Assembly (NCBI RefSeq): GCF_949628215.1
Contig: NC_134276.1
Span: forward strand, 58,383,733-58,447,732
Source: Phalacrocorax aristotelis
Taxonomy: Eukaryota; Chordata; Aves; Suliformes; Phalacrocoracidae
Direction of reading: 5' to 3'
DNA length: 64,000 bases
Shown: positions 11,741 to 25,060 of the stretch, piece by piece
Layout of the letters: each line of letters begins with the position of its first letter
Numbering within the stretch: position 1 is the first letter of the stretch
Program-made: the position numbers and the translations under genes
The notes under the pieces: generated by a model
What the model saw: only the letters and a program-made list of their open reading frames with translations
What the model was told of the DNA's origin: nothing
The model's database searches: none

Positions 11741-13264
11741 TATGGTGTGGAAGTTAAAGATTGTATGGGGTGACCTAGCTTTCCAGCGTATGGTGCTAGC
11801 TGAGACAGTCCTACAAAGCCAGTATTTACATGTTTTGCTTGATCTTCTCTTGCCCCTTCCTTTTCAACAGGTTTTGACTCTTGTGATAACAGTGCTCCAT
11901 TGACTTTCACTATGTTTCAAAGCTGTGATCCTTACACTAGTTTCAGGCTGCCTTTTTTTTTTTCTTCCTTTCATGAAGAAAACACTTTCCAAAGCATAAG
12001 CATTCCAGATTTGATTTTGAATTAAATATTTGCAAACTTTTGTGAACAGGTAGGAAAGTTATTATCTTGAGAGGGAAATGTTTAGATGAGGCTGAAAAGA
12101 AGTTGAATGTTTTCCAACACTGAACTTAATTTCAGATCTTGTTTGAAGATATTATTTATTTTCTCATGGTGATAAGAGATGTGAACCTGGAAACATGAGC
12201 AATTATGTAGTACATAATGTAATGGCGAATCAGGCTCAAATTATTTAGTAAATATAACTTTGAAAATGATTGCATAACCGCCCTGTTTCTTTACCTGATG
12301 CTTTCAGTATTTGCCATCTTCACATGAATGACTCTCAGCTTACTGGTTGTACATAATCTGTTCTCCTTAGCTCTCTCTGGTATAACTATGGCCTCATCAA
12401 CTATGAATGTGAACATTAATTTTGGACTCCTAAATACAAACATTCAGAAATAAACTGACAGTTGTCAACATATTCCTGAGTAACAGTTGATGTGAGCCAC
12501 CATTGTTTTCAGGAAGAGTTGAAACCACTTTATAATGTGTGACTAGCTACCATTAGTAGTGGTTTCATTATTCTACATCATGGAAACTGTACATTCTGCA
12601 AAGTGCAAAAACACCCTTTGCAAAAGGCATATGGGGAGCCATGGAGAGACCAGGAGCATGAAGCTGTGTGTCTCAGGAGTTCCAGTTTATCCCTACACAC
12701 ACAGAAGAAGAGCTTTCGCATTTTATTTATAAATTCCTGTCAATGTATAAAGAATGTCAAGTTCATTGCTAATTTTTTTTTTAATTCATCATTTTATGTT
12801 TTGCCTGCTCTGGTATGGTATTTTTCAGTAAGAATGGATATTGCTCTGACTTTATGACTTAAATGATATCAAAAGTGGATCATTACTTGAATACTTCAGT
12901 GTTTGTACTTCAGGAGAAGAGTTTGAAAAATTGTAAGGAGATGGAAAAGAGCTTCAGGAATTAATGGAGTACTGAGAAATGTTATGACATGCCTTGAGAG
13001 ACTTCTGAGATTTCGAGATTTGCTCTGGTTAGTTTATTCAGGAGCAGATTTAAACAGGAATGGACAATCACATCCACGGGAAGAGACTCCTGGCGTCAGA
13101 GTAGTTGGAGCTATACCAGTCCAGGCTGGCAGTGCAGCACAAGTATTTCCCCTCAGTAATACAGTAGATTCTTCAACTTTTGGAATTTTTAAACCAACAT
13201 TGAGTGTCTTTTGCATAAATATTGGTATAGTCGCAGAGCAGCATGAGATGATACTGTCATGCAA
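11741..13264. other. intergenic, nothing recognised
   Basis: AT-rich DNA with a short T run at 11951-11962. No gene, RNA or recognised repeat was seen. Confidence 0.45.
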
Positions 13265-13650
13265 CTTTGACAAGATAGTCATAGGTTTTAAAGGCTAGAA
13301 GGACCTCTAGAAGACCCAGTCTAAAGGGTTGTATGCCCAAGGCAATAGGATTTAGGTCAGAATTCCCAGTATCTTGTATTTGGCGCTTTTGTTTAACAGG
13401 ACAACAATCTTGATTTGAAGATACAGGCACAATCCTCTTATTCCTTTGATAGCTTGTTCTAAAGATGAATCATGCCCACAGCTGAAATCACAGGCTTCAA
13501 TTTTGACTCTCTAGTTTGTGCTTCCAGACTTTTGCCTTCTTCATGCCTGTCTCTGCTATAAGGAGAAACCTATTTACCAATGGCTGATTTGTTTCTGTGG
13601 AAGTATTTAAACATTATAATCCAATTGCCTTTCATACTTCTTCCTGATTA
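13265..13650 (-). mobile_element. old CR1/L3-type LINE 3' end, antisense
   Basis: The plus strand opens with 'agtcataggttttaaaggct' and then 'agaaggacct', which is the antisense 3' end of CR1/L3 LINEs. Degenerate matches to the 3' UTR and last coding part follow: 'aatcttgatttgaaga' near 13405, 'gatagcttgttctaaag' near 13448 and the 'ttgcctttcatacttcttc' region near 13625-13643. No open frame remains. The left limit is clear and the right limit is uncertain. Confidence 0.58.
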
Positions 13651-16504
13651 GCTTGGTAGTTCAGGGCATCCTACCATAACACCTGCACTTCTCCAGCCTA
13701 TTCTCTTCTTCCTAGCATCAGCTTCATCAGGTAGAACATGAGGTCCTCCAGCCTCCATCCAAGGTTTCTGCATCTCAGGCAATGTGGCTGGAGCCATGGC
13801 TCCGCCTGAATCACCAGACTTGCAGAAATCCCAGGCATCCCTGGTGTGCATGCACCAGTCAGCTCTGCCTAAGATACCCCGTAGGATACTGCTAAGGGAT
13901 GTCAAAGGTGGCCTATACTGCACACACGACTCTCCTGAGCCCTAATACGTTTCTACAGCAATCAGGGAATCCTTTCTGCTTTGGGGGGGTCTCCGTCCCT
14001 TCATCCACTGATCGCATAGGTAATCCTTCTTACCATGGTTGGAGCAACAAGTGATGATTGTGGGCACTCTCTGCCCTGCCAGGGGGAGGGAAGAAAGAAG
14101 GGAAGATCACTGTATCCCTGCCCTCTTGAAAAATCTAGAAATAGAGTAAAATCTTCTTTACTACCATGGTGGAAAGCCAGGAATGTAAATAGATGTCCTG
14201 TGCTAGGAAACCATCACCCAGGGTGAGAAAGGCAGAGAAGATGGATTGCCATGAATGGAGTAAAAGAATCACAAAAAAATCATTCTGCTGCTGCACCAGC
14301 AACAGTGAGGAATTATTCTGCCCAGTTCTATCATATAGAGCAATGAAGTCATGCAGCAGAGCAACCTCTGTCATGCAATGTCAGCAAGGAAAGCCTCTGT
14401 AGCATAGGCCTCGTCAGAGTGTCTCTTTTCAGGTCTGACTATGCTGTGCTATTTTGTCTTCAGCTTGCTTCCGAAATATGTGTCATGGTAAAATACCTTA
14501 CGGTGATCCAGTTGTCAGAGATTGCTGCCTTCTGTCAGAAAACACATGGGATTCCCATGCTGTCTCTCCCAGCAAAACACAATTGTTTTTTCTCCTTGGA
14601 AAGAGTTTTTCTTAGATAATTCAGTTAGCTTGGATCTTTCCTCAAATGTAGACATTCTTTAGCATGTGTTTTTACACAAATTCCATGTGATCAATTGTGT
14701 CATCTCCCTAAATACAGTTCTGAACCACTTTCATCCTGTGCAAAGAATGTTTGTCTCAAAATTGCTCTGACTTTGCCATAATGTTTTGGGTCCTTTATAA
14801 CTGAAGACTTCAAAGATGTTATCTATCTTTGCCAGGTTTCATGCTGGCTGGTAGGAGGTTTTCAAAGGTGTTATGGGCGTCAACAAGGGTTGGATACTAA
14901 TTGCCCTTGATTACTCTAATAAATCTCTTCACTGGCTGCATGCTGCTTTCCTCCTGTGTTGCTCCCCTCTTTTTCCATCAGAGAGTTTTTATACTTGCGT
15001 TGGAGGCATTTAAAGGCCTGGCCATTTAAATGAATTCACCGACTGCCATCAATGAGATTTAAAACATCAACACACGGATCAATATATTTTCATTCACACT
15101 CACAGTTTGTCCATCCTTTGGGACAAACTTTCCTTTGACTCTGCTTAAAATTCACAGGGTGCAGCTGTTCTGTGAGAGCTGGCAGCTTGGGAATTTTTGC
15201 CTCCGAAGTGCATACACCATGTGTTCTTCCATGCATTCATTGCCCCTTCCTGCACTCAGTACATCCTTCCTGTGCTCAGCGGGAAACTCAGACTGCTAAA
15301 ATGAGATGCTAATACCTCTGTTTCTGCTCTGGGTATATCTTTGCCCTCAGGGGAGTACTGGTGTGCCTGCAGGACCTAGGAGGGTAGATGGGCAGACGCC
15401 GGGTGGATGCATACCCGCCCTGTGCATGGCAGCTCTGCAAGCCAGATGTGTATATTCCAAAGACATACGTTTGTTCCCAACTTATTTTCCCACACATTTT
15501 GTCACTGTTTATTGGAGTGAAGCAAAAAAATACTGAAGCATGCCGAAAATACCCATGGGCCCTTGTACAACAGGATGTGTAATTGGTATATTAGTCTTTG
15601 GTATGTTTTATTTGTAGCACTTCTTTCTTTAACTTCACTGGGATTGTAGTGCTATGGTAAATTAGGCAACTACTGCAGAACATATATTTCAGTGATGGGT
15701 TAACTTATATCACACTTGGGAGCCCACAGTCTGTGTCTTAACTAGAAGTTCATGCTGCTTAGTTTTATTCTCTGCTTTCACTTCAGCTTTCAAGATTTTG
15801 ACATTTTTTTTCAATCTGTCTCTGATATGGCATTGAGAAATCCCTTCGCCTCCCTTGTTTGTACTACACCCTGCTGAGGATTTATGTTATCTTTCAGGGT
15901 GTGTGTTCTGCCAAATGTGGGTGTTATTAATGGACTTTCTGCAGCTCAGCTGAGTCCTCCAAAGTAATTTCCTCATTGCCCTTGCCTTCTCTAAGTTTGC
16001 AGTGTTACTTACATGCCCAGTTCGTAGTAGTTAAGGATGAACCCTGCTGCTTTACTTTAGCTGCAGAGGTGCTCTCTAGGCAAAGCCAGACCAGCATGAA
16101 TGTGGAAAGGCAAAAAGGAGAGAGTAGTGGCCAACAGAGAGTCAGGGAAGCAAAGCGTGGAGCTGCCAGTTACCAAACACTGAGCATGCACTGTGGAAGA
16201 GCAGGTGATGGACAGATATAGGTGTGATGGCCATCTCTTGTCAAATATTTCTTAGTCCTAAGCAGCGCCTGAGCCAGTGTGCTTGTGTCTGCATATTCTT
16301 CCCCTTGCATGCTCAGCTGGCCCGTGAGCCAGCTGGTGTTTGCAAAGCCCTGTGATTTTCCTTATTCCCTCTGTTGCTACCTTTTTGCTGTTAAAAACTG
16401 AAAATTTCATCCAGTCAAATTTTTGGGGAAGAAGAATTTGGAGAGCATGGTAAGAGAATAGTATGAGAAGCCTTTTCTCCATGAAGACAGTCGGGTGGGA
16501 GAAC
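13651..16504. other. intergenic, nothing recognised
   Basis: No recognised gene, RNA gene or repeat. Several 60-90 codon open frames occur on both strands without protein-like features. Confidence 0.45.
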
Positions 16505-16672
16505 AAGCTATCTGGAGAGGCTGCGCAGGTGCCATCCCTGGAGATTTTCAAGTCCCAGCTGGACACAGCCCTGAGAAACGTGGTCTGAAATTAGTGACGA
16601 CCCTGGTATTAGCAGGCAATTCCACTAGAGACATCCTGATGTCTCCTCCAATCTGTTTGATTCCAAGGTCTT
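16505..16672 (+). mobile_element. CR1 LINE 3' fragment, sense
   Basis: Sense CR1 text runs from 'ggagaggctgcgcaggtgcc' through 'atccctggagattttcaag' and 'agctggacac' to a decayed 'tccactagagacatcctgat' and 'ctcctccaatct', which is the last coding part plus 3' UTR. The terminal octamer tail has been lost. This is one of only two plus-strand LINE fragments in the window. Confidence 0.75.
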
Positions 16673-19600
16673 CTTACAATCCTCTGAAGTCTGCAAGCTT
16701 GTAAAAGTCAAGGGTAAAATCAAAGACCCATCATTTCAAGAGCAAGAAGTATCCTACTGCTTTAGAAAAGACAAATTGTGGTATAGCAAAACTACCTAGA
16801 CCTTGGCCAATGCCTTTCCACAGGTAGAGTCCTGTTTACCAGCCAGGCTTGTCTGTCTGTTCCCATTACCCAGGTGTCTTAAAGGCTGCAAAACAGAAGT
16901 TATTAGCTGAAATAGCTAAATTCTCCTGTTATCTATTTTATTAGTCCTCAAGATATTGCAGCCCTTTATATTGCTTTTTCATACTTAGGATTCGGATTGT
17001 ATGGCTGCGTGCATATGTGCATACTTGGTTATCCCTGGCATTCATATGCAGAAAGCTGCCTGGATTTTAAAACAATGAATTTTTATCCTGAAATTAGTCA
17101 TTTGACTTGATTTGTGGCCTGAAAAATATCCCTATTTTAAAATCTATTTTCTGATAAACACATTGTCAAGCTTCTGTTTAGCAGGAATGCTTTCTTGAAG
17201 TCTTGCATTGTCATATTTCACTGTGGAACAAGGCTAGGCGTGCACACAAGTCCTGGCGGGGAAGCGTTGAGATCTGTGCTCACAGATTATGTTGTAATCT
17301 GTTTTCAATATACAAATGTTTCAGCGTTCAAATGGTGTGTTTGATTTGAGTTTGATTTCACAGCCCGGATTCTCATTCCCTATAGACTGCTCTTCAAAAT
17401 GAAAAAGGATTGGGCTCTCTGGTTCCATGCCCCCCCCAATTCTTGAGAGCGCCCACCTTCTTGATTCATTGGTTTTGAGTTGCTAGCAGTACTGCTGTGT
17501 TCATACATATCCTAGGTTTGGTACTAATTCCAAATTTTGTTTTTGTTCATCAACCAGTAGTCTGGGTGATCTACTAATATTTACTAAAATACTGACTCCC
17601 ATTCATTTTAATTGACAATATGGACTGAAGACCTGAGGGCAGAAATATGCAGAGTCTACCTCCACCCGTGTCCTCGTAACCCGGGGAGGCTGGGGGGCAG
17701 CCAGTAGGACAGCCGTGCGTCAGCTCTGCGGCTGCTGCTGGTGACGGACAGTAGATGTCACTCTTGGCTAACGTATAGAGAGCAGTTTCTCCACTGAAAG
17801 GCTGGAGCCTTTATAAACTATAGGCCCTGGTAAAAAGTCTTTCATCATCTGTCTTATAAGCCCTCTTTAAGTAGTGAAGGCTGCAATAAGGTATCCTTGG
17901 AGCCTTCTCTTTCCTAGGCAAGATGTTGTACCCACACCTCGTTCTGAATCCCTAGAGAAAGGTATATTGAATCTTTAATGAAAGATATATTTCGGGGGGT
18001 TTTCTGGTACAGCTTCTTTTTTTCCTTAGCTCAGTCTTTGAAATGTGTGATGGGGGCCTGCTAAGTTATGCAGAACTGCCCATTTCATAAAAAACTTGCC
18101 ATTTTGATACATAAACCAGTGGAAGCTTAAGAGTAAATTTGGGTACTGAGGGGCTGAAAGAGAATTTCTTGGCCATCAGTGTTAAGTAGGAGGAACAAAC
18201 AAAACTCACTCCAATATCTGTGATAGTGTAATGTCTGGTAACAAAAGGCTGCCAGCCTGGGCCATGCAGGCAAATCCTGCATTCCTCTCTGCTCAACAGC
18301 TCCCTGGCAGGTGTGCAACTACCTCATTGCCATTATCGCCCAAGCACCGAGGGCTGGAGCCTTCAGAAGGTTGCAGAGAAATTCACACCATAGCTGTGAG
18401 TGTTGCTATGCCTCACTTATGTTTGAATAACCTGTTCAGAGTCCCCTTGAGCATCTTGAGAGACCAGACCTGTGCCCAGACGGGGTAAAAGGATTGCAAA
18501 GTTGCAACTTCTGTGAGCATCCGTGCTATGAGTTCTGTTCTTTTTTTCTTGGTAAGAACAAACCAAATTCCCTGGACAGAAACATTAGATACTCTCACAG
18601 GGGTGACAATTCTCAGTGTACCTCACAGTAAACTTCATGTTTTCAGATGCATGGAAATCACAGTAATTTCTGATTTCTGCTGGAGTTCTGGCTGGTGATC
18701 TCTTATAGAAATCAGGCTCTCTCTCAGACAGTGACCATTTTAAAGACTTTCCATATAAGATAATTTTCATACCCCCAAAAAATTCCACTGTTTTGATATA
18801 TCCAGTTGTCTCTGGATCCCTAGGAGCTCAGTTTCACTGTCCAGGACAAGAAGGTTTATGAAAACAGACCCCAACTGTCTTTATTATTAATGTTAATATT
18901 AATTATGTTATGTTAATAATTATTATCTGCTGAGTATATACAATTTCAAGAGCGAGACAGAATGGAGGAATTACACAACAGGGACATCATTTGGGGGAGA
19001 GAGATACTGAAGGCAGATATTTCACTAATACACATCTGCCACAGACTCCTTTCTTTCTGAATCCCTTCCCTACACCCACTCCGACAGAGATCTCAGCCAA
19101 GCATCAAATGCTTGTTTTTAGAAGAATATTTGAAAAATCTAAGATTTATCAAATTAGCAGTGTTAATAACCCTAGTGAAGACAGTGACAGGGATGTATGT
19201 CAGTCTGGAAGTTCTTAAATTTCTCCAGAGGAAGTCAATGTATGGTTTATTTCATAAAGCGAGTCGCATCCACCTTGGAGATTATGCAAGAGGATAGTAG
19301 TGTGTCAGGAGGAAATAAATAGTTGGTAGCTGTGCAAGTCTAATTAAACCAAGGGGTTTAGGTAACATCAAGGGAAACCTCATGGATCCAGTAATTTACA
19401 TTATTTGGAAATTTTATTTGGCTGAAAAGGATCATTTGGAAATAGGATGCTGTCATGGGTAAGACACAGTGAACAACAGCCTGCAGTGGCTCTGCATAAC
19501 TCAGGTTTCTTAAAACAGGGAGACAAGAGTTTTACCTTAATTTGAGACACACAATCCCTTGCTGCCCCCAGTACTATGGCCACAAGGTCTTACCATCCAT

Positions 19601-22526
19601 CTCAGCAGGGAGGTTGCTGCTGGCCCAGGACAGTCAAGCAGAAAGTCAGGTTAGTCCATGCCATGCTACTGCTCTCTATTACCAGTCTCAGGCATTATAG
19701 GCCACAAGCTGTCTGGTCTTCTGCATCTTTCCCCAGTGCCAAGTTATTCCTTCAGGCAAGATCTTTGCTCATTTTTTTCCAGACTCCCTTCTTCTTTCTG
19801 TGACTGCTACTTCATTTTGGAAACCCCTCTTATATGGCACCAGCTCTTCTTTCCAGCACCCTGAGCCTAATTTTCATGGTCTAAATGGTCTGTGTGCAGA
19901 ACCACAATATATGATCAGCCTCCTAACTGCAGGGTTTGTCTCATGTCTATTTATTAATTGCAAGATTCAGGCTGTGTCATGTTTGTTCAGTTCAGGTGGG
20001 ATGAAAGTTTACAACCAGCACATACCGGTTGCAGCTGGCAAGCAGCAGGCTTCAGCTTGAGAGTGTCAGAAATTCACCCCCCACCGCATATACACCCAGT
20101 TTTATGCTGCCTGTTTGCATTTACAATTACAATTATTTTTTGCCTTGTTCTTGTTTTTTTCATTATGCCTGCCTTGTCAAGCATAGAAACTCAGAATACC
20201 TGATTTTCAATCCAAGATTTAACGCCGGGTTTGCTGTTCTGAAGCCTTGCCACTAGGTGGTAATATCTTCGTCCTTAGAAAAACCAAAACACCCACAACC
20301 TTCCTTTGGAGGCATAGGCTCAAACATGAATTATTTCTGAAAGGTTTATATGTTTTTATGGAGGGATCAGAAAAATTATGGCTGGTCATAGTAAAGCCTT
20401 TGATTATCACCTCACTGCACAGCCACATGCCTGTCAGGCAAACAAAAGATGTGGAAGACTTTTGCTGACCTCATACTTCTCGTCACTATGAGCAGAAATT
20501 TGGTAGGACAGGAAAATTGGGCTTTGTGGACATATTTTGAATCGAATCAAATCAAATACGTGATTATAAAACATCATGCAAGGGTGTTCTTTTTTTATAT
20601 TTCTTGAAACAGAACTATTATACTGGACCATAATGTCTCTATAAATACCATGCAGTAGCTATACACATATTTACCATGCTGAAGGGCAGTATTCTTCAGC
20701 CTTGTGGGCTCTCTTTTAGGATATTAATACAGAGCATAAAGCAGCTCCTCAGCAGCAAAGACTATTGCAAACAGCTCAACTGTGCCATCTCCTGCTTACA
20801 ATGTCTTTCCACTCAACAGCAGTTCATGGTGACAGGGTCTGTCCTTACCTTCAGGATGCTTCAGTGAAGCCCATCCCCAAATGAAGTGCTAAGGTAAGGG
20901 TCATGACCTGTCCTGCGAGGAGATGGTACACTGCGAGACCTCCATGGTGAAGGTAAACCTCACCCCTGAAGGAGGGTTCCTGCAGGCTGTGAAAAGGCCC
21001 TAGGATTCCCTTGCTGAAGACCCACTTTGCCCTGGATATCAGCAATGCCAGTACCAACAGCTCCATCCCAGCAGAGGTACTCTGCTCCTCACTTTGACTT
21101 CAGCACCAAATACATGGAACTGATCAAACATCACAAAAAAAACCCCACAACCCTAATAAAATGCAGTTTAGAAACTTCCTGACAAGGTAATTCCCTTGGA
21201 CAGAAAAAGGCAGACAAATTTGTATGCAGCAAATGGCCTCCAGGCCACTCACTGCCCTTTGGGCAGTGTTCAGGCACCGTATTGGTGTCTGTGGTGCTGT
21301 ATAAACGCTTGGGCTGTATTCTTGGCAATAATTACAGGGATTTTCCTTCCACTCTCACACTGTGTTTTTGTTTTTAAAAAAAGTAAAAATATAAGATCCT
21401 GAAACACACCTTAATCCTCTTTCACTTTTCACAGAGTGTACACTCAACGAGTAAATATAAAAACTAAGGTATGTTGTAATATAAAACAATAAGCTAAGTT
21501 TTTGATCATCAGGTCAAGCAAAAGAAATAAAATGCTACACTATGTTACCGAAAGCCTCCCAAAAGCTGACCAGCTCCTGCTAGCTTTTACCCAACAGCTC
21601 AGGGAGAGCACAGTTGCCTGTCCTAAGGAAGAGTTATATTCACCAGCCTCTGCTACCCAAGCAGTATGTCTAAGGCTGGCTGGTGGCCAGCCTCTCCTGC
21701 AGCACAACTCCATGTTGTTACAAAGCCTTTGGGAAATGAAGGAATAAGGAGTGTCGTTGCTTGCTGGGGAGAGCTGGCTGCTCACCTAGGGTTGGGGTGA
21801 TCGCCTCTCCTCCTTGCTCCACTGGATGCTCGAGTCACTCAAGGTGCCATTGACAAGAGAGTTGTTTCTCCTGCTCCATCCTCCTTATCTTATAACAAGG
21901 AGGGGATGGCATGCCCCTGAGAAGCAGGATATTTGGGTTTAAAACCCTGGTGGCAGTACCAGAGGTTAAACTTGGTTTCCCCACTTCCCAAATGAGTGAT
22001 GTAGCTTGCTGGCCACCCAGTCGGGGTGGCAGGAACTTGTCTGCAAGGCTTATGACCATAGCTTCCCATTCCACCCCAGCCCCAACTCCAGATAAAAAAA
22101 AAACAGGAGAAAATTGGTATTGGTTTGGAGAGAAACAAACCCACCATTTTTGTCATGTTAACTGTTCTCTCAAAAAAATGTTACCCAAATCTAACAATAA
22201 TAATTCCCACAATACCATTCATTGCTAGGAGCTCAGAGGGAAAACTGCCAAAACAGTAAATACGGACACTAAAATAATTTCTGGAAAGGGCACTTTTTCC
22301 CCCTCTCTCTTTGCAACTGTTTGTGCTCCTACTGATAGGAATGCGAGAGCTTACTCTCATGTTTGCAATCAGCTTTACCTTACCTGCTGTCATCTACAAA
22401 AGCCTGCTCCATACCTTGCTGAGTGCGTGACAGCTGAAGGAGAAGTAAGCTATACAGTGAGCCTCATGTGCTGGGGCCTTAGGGTCAATGCACAGCTAGT
22501 CCATACAAAGCAGTGTTTGTATTGTA
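16673..22526. other. intergenic, no gene recognised
   Basis: Almost 6 kb without a recognised gene. An AT-rich run of TTAATA-like units lies at 18880-18926. The stretch 20893-21003 reads as a short coding-like frame between two stops but matches nothing I know. Confidence 0.45.
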
Positions 22527-22557
22527 TTTAAAAAAAAAACACACTTTTTTTTTTAAA
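22527..22557. repeat. 13-bp perfect inverted repeat, A10/T10 arms
   Basis: TTT plus ten A (22527-22539), a CACAC spacer (22540-22544), and the exact complement of ten T plus AAA (22545-22557). It could fold as a hairpin. It is most likely a low-complexity by-product rather than a terminator. Confidence 0.8.
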
Positions 22558-22689
22558 GGATCATCATTATGAAGTAAGACAATATACAGCAGAGTGCCAA
22601 AATGCCCTCTTTTTGGCTATTTTCTGGCCAAATTTAAGTATCTTTCCCCAGCTGCTTTGCCAAAATAGTTGGTTAGAAAAAACAATAAG

Positions 22690-22720
22690 GTATGTATATA
22701 CAAATATATATGTATATATT
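22690..22720. repeat. TA-rich microsatellite
   Basis: Alternating TATG/TATA tract with short AAA interruptions. Confidence 0.7.
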
Positions 22721-22826
22721 TACGTCAGAAGAGGTATTTTTTCCAGTATTCTTCCTGCTCAAAGCTCATCTAACATTCCTGCTTAAACTTCAGAAACAGG
22801 TTGCCTTTCAGCAGGGACCAAGACCG

Positions 22827-22920
22827 GAATAGAATAGAATAGAATAGAATAGAATAGAATAGAATAGAAATTTCAGCTGGAAAGGACCTACAATGTTCAT
22901 CTAGTCCAACAGCCAGATTT
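22827..22920 (-). mobile_element. CR1-like 3' end with an expanded AGAAT tail
   Basis: About eight AGAAT units (22827-22869) run into 'tttcagctggaaaggaccta' and 'catctagtccaac', the antisense 3' end of a CR1-type LINE. The LINE therefore points along the minus strand. Its tail here is a pentamer microsatellite instead of the usual octamer. Only about 50 bases of LINE body remain. Confidence 0.75.
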
Positions 22921-24359
22921 TCAAGGAAAGTCAAGAAAATGTTACAAAAGTCAAAAAGATGTTGCAAATGTGCAGCTAGAAGGGAATGAATATAGCTGGA
23001 ACACTCTTTGGTCATTTGCTGTCTTTTAAGGAGTATATAATCTTTCAGTACTTTCAAATTTCTGATTAAATTGTTGATCAGCTCCATAGCCTTCAATGGC
23101 AACTGTCGTTTGTGATGTTACAGTTTAACGTGTGATAATATTTTGTGTGAACTTTGTGTATGATGGTTTAAAATGCTCTTCGGTGGGCTGATTATACTGT
23201 GATATTTTCAAGGCAAAGGAGTTTTTTCCCAAAAGATATTCCCAGCTGTAATTAATCACTAACCTTGTTCACCAAACCCTAGCCTCCACAGAAAGCACTG
23301 GAAGTTTTTCACCAGCATGGTTCTGCTGGAAAACTGTCCTGGTGCAGCCTAGATTTTTTTGCTTCTGTTAAAAGGAAATTCTAAAAAAGTAACTTAGAGG
23401 TGCTTTTATTACATCAATAATTTATATGTTTAGTCTGGAGTTTCACAGAGGAAAATCAAAAGATAGAGTTAGTGCTATGCTAAAGACTTCCAGAAGTGAG
23501 ATAAGCACTGAAATGAGCGTTAAGACTGGGAAGAGAACTGCAAAAGAGCTACAAAACCAGAGTGGGGAAAGAAAGGCTTGTTGTATCAGATACTAGGCCT
23601 AGCATGTGATTAAATACTGTAGCACAGCAAAAGCCGCACAGCTGCCAAGGGCACGCAGTTGTTTCCCCCTGCAGTCACGAGCAGTGACTTGGCAGGAGCT
23701 AAAAGGCAGATCCTATGCAGTTTATAGGATATTCTGACCTTCATAGCCTGACTTGTCAGTAGGCACTGCGGAGGCATGGGTGGCTAAGGCCAGCTCGACA
23801 CCAGAAATATTTGCCAGCGTCACGCTGCTATGGGGAACAGTATTTTTAAACATCTCTGTTCTAACCCAGCCAGATGCAAGTGCAGAGCAAAAGACTGTGG
23901 TGCTGCCGATGTCCATCGCTCTGTACAGAAAATGGGAATAATGAACACTGGTCTAATTTTGGACATCTCCAAGGATCCATCACCTTTCTGGGCAAACAGC
24001 TTCAATGCTTAACCACCTCCATGGGGAAGATTTTGTTTCCTTACGTACCGCTGCCATTTTCCTTGCTGCCGCCAGTGACTGTGCCACCCCTTGCCCTTTG
24101 CTGGGCACCTGGGAGAAAGGTTGGGTTTCCTCCCTCTCTTGCCAGCCAGACTCTGCCTCCCCTCCCTGCAGCACAGCCCAGCTGCCCCCCATCGCCCTGA
24201 CCATCCCTCCCATGGGGCCTGGATCCTTTGTACAGTGGGGAAGCCCTAAGCCCTTGTTCCTTGTCCTGTGGGGAGGAGACAATGGAGACCCCAGGGAGGC
24301 CATTACCACAGGAAAGGCAGGAAAGGGCTCCTTCCCTGGCCTTTAAAAAATTAGTGCTC
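22921..24359. other. intergenic with a GC-rich block
   Basis: Nothing is recognised. The block 24030-24345 is GC-rich and open on both strands (113 codons plus, 109 codons minus). Its Pro/Ala-rich composition comes from base content. Confidence 0.45.
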
Positions 24360-25060
24360 TGACAGCCTGCTCAGGCAGCATTTTTCTGTCATTTTGTTTT
24401 CATTTACAGATTAAATACTAAAAGCTTAATTATGATGCCATTCATTATTTGTATCTCAATCTAATAAAATTCCTATTCTTCCAGCTTGACATTTATTTGC
24501 TGTTAATGCATGAGCCAGAATCATTGTAGTTTATTTGGCCCCGGAGAAGGATATTTGCCCATGAGCAAGAAGCAGACATAAGTTACCATTGTGATATTTG
24601 CAGGAGTTGTAGTTGAACTTGCTTTACAACTCTGCATCACCTAATTGCAAACAAAACCAGCACTGCTATGTGTTATTTCCATGTTCTGTGCACAGTGCTC
24701 AACTTGTGTACAATTAAATAATGAAAAAAAAGGCCATTTAGGCGTTACTTTCTACCTCTTCCTAATGGAGAGATGGAGAAAACGGAGAAAAATAACACAA
24801 ATCCCCATAATAGCAATAAAAGAAGTATAAAAGTAAAGATGACAGTTTAATGGAGATTTGTTTGAACAGCACATTTTTCTTTTAACCAGTTATTGTGGTG
24901 CATTACTAATGGTTTTCAATAGCCTGAAATGTAGCTGCTGAAAACATTATGAGGTTTGCAAACGTCATACATTTTGAGCCACAGGTTAGGCACGTAAACA
25001 GTCCGTCTAAACTTTCAGAGCTGCAATAAATGCATTAAGCCTTGGAAAGCAGGTCATCTT
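24360..25060. promoter_or_regulatory. candidate conserved non-coding region
   Basis: Two AT-rich, repeat-free stretches (about 24360-24560 and 24840-25060) carry TAAT/ATTA and TGCATNA-type words, for example 'gctgttaatgcatgagcc' near 24501. They have no coding frame. The texture resembles vertebrate enhancers. Conservation was not tested. Confidence 0.2.

Noticed and set aside
21940..22010. Second phrase with the same SINE-head flavour ('cccaaatgagtgatgta')
   Set aside because: Too diverged to separate from chance.
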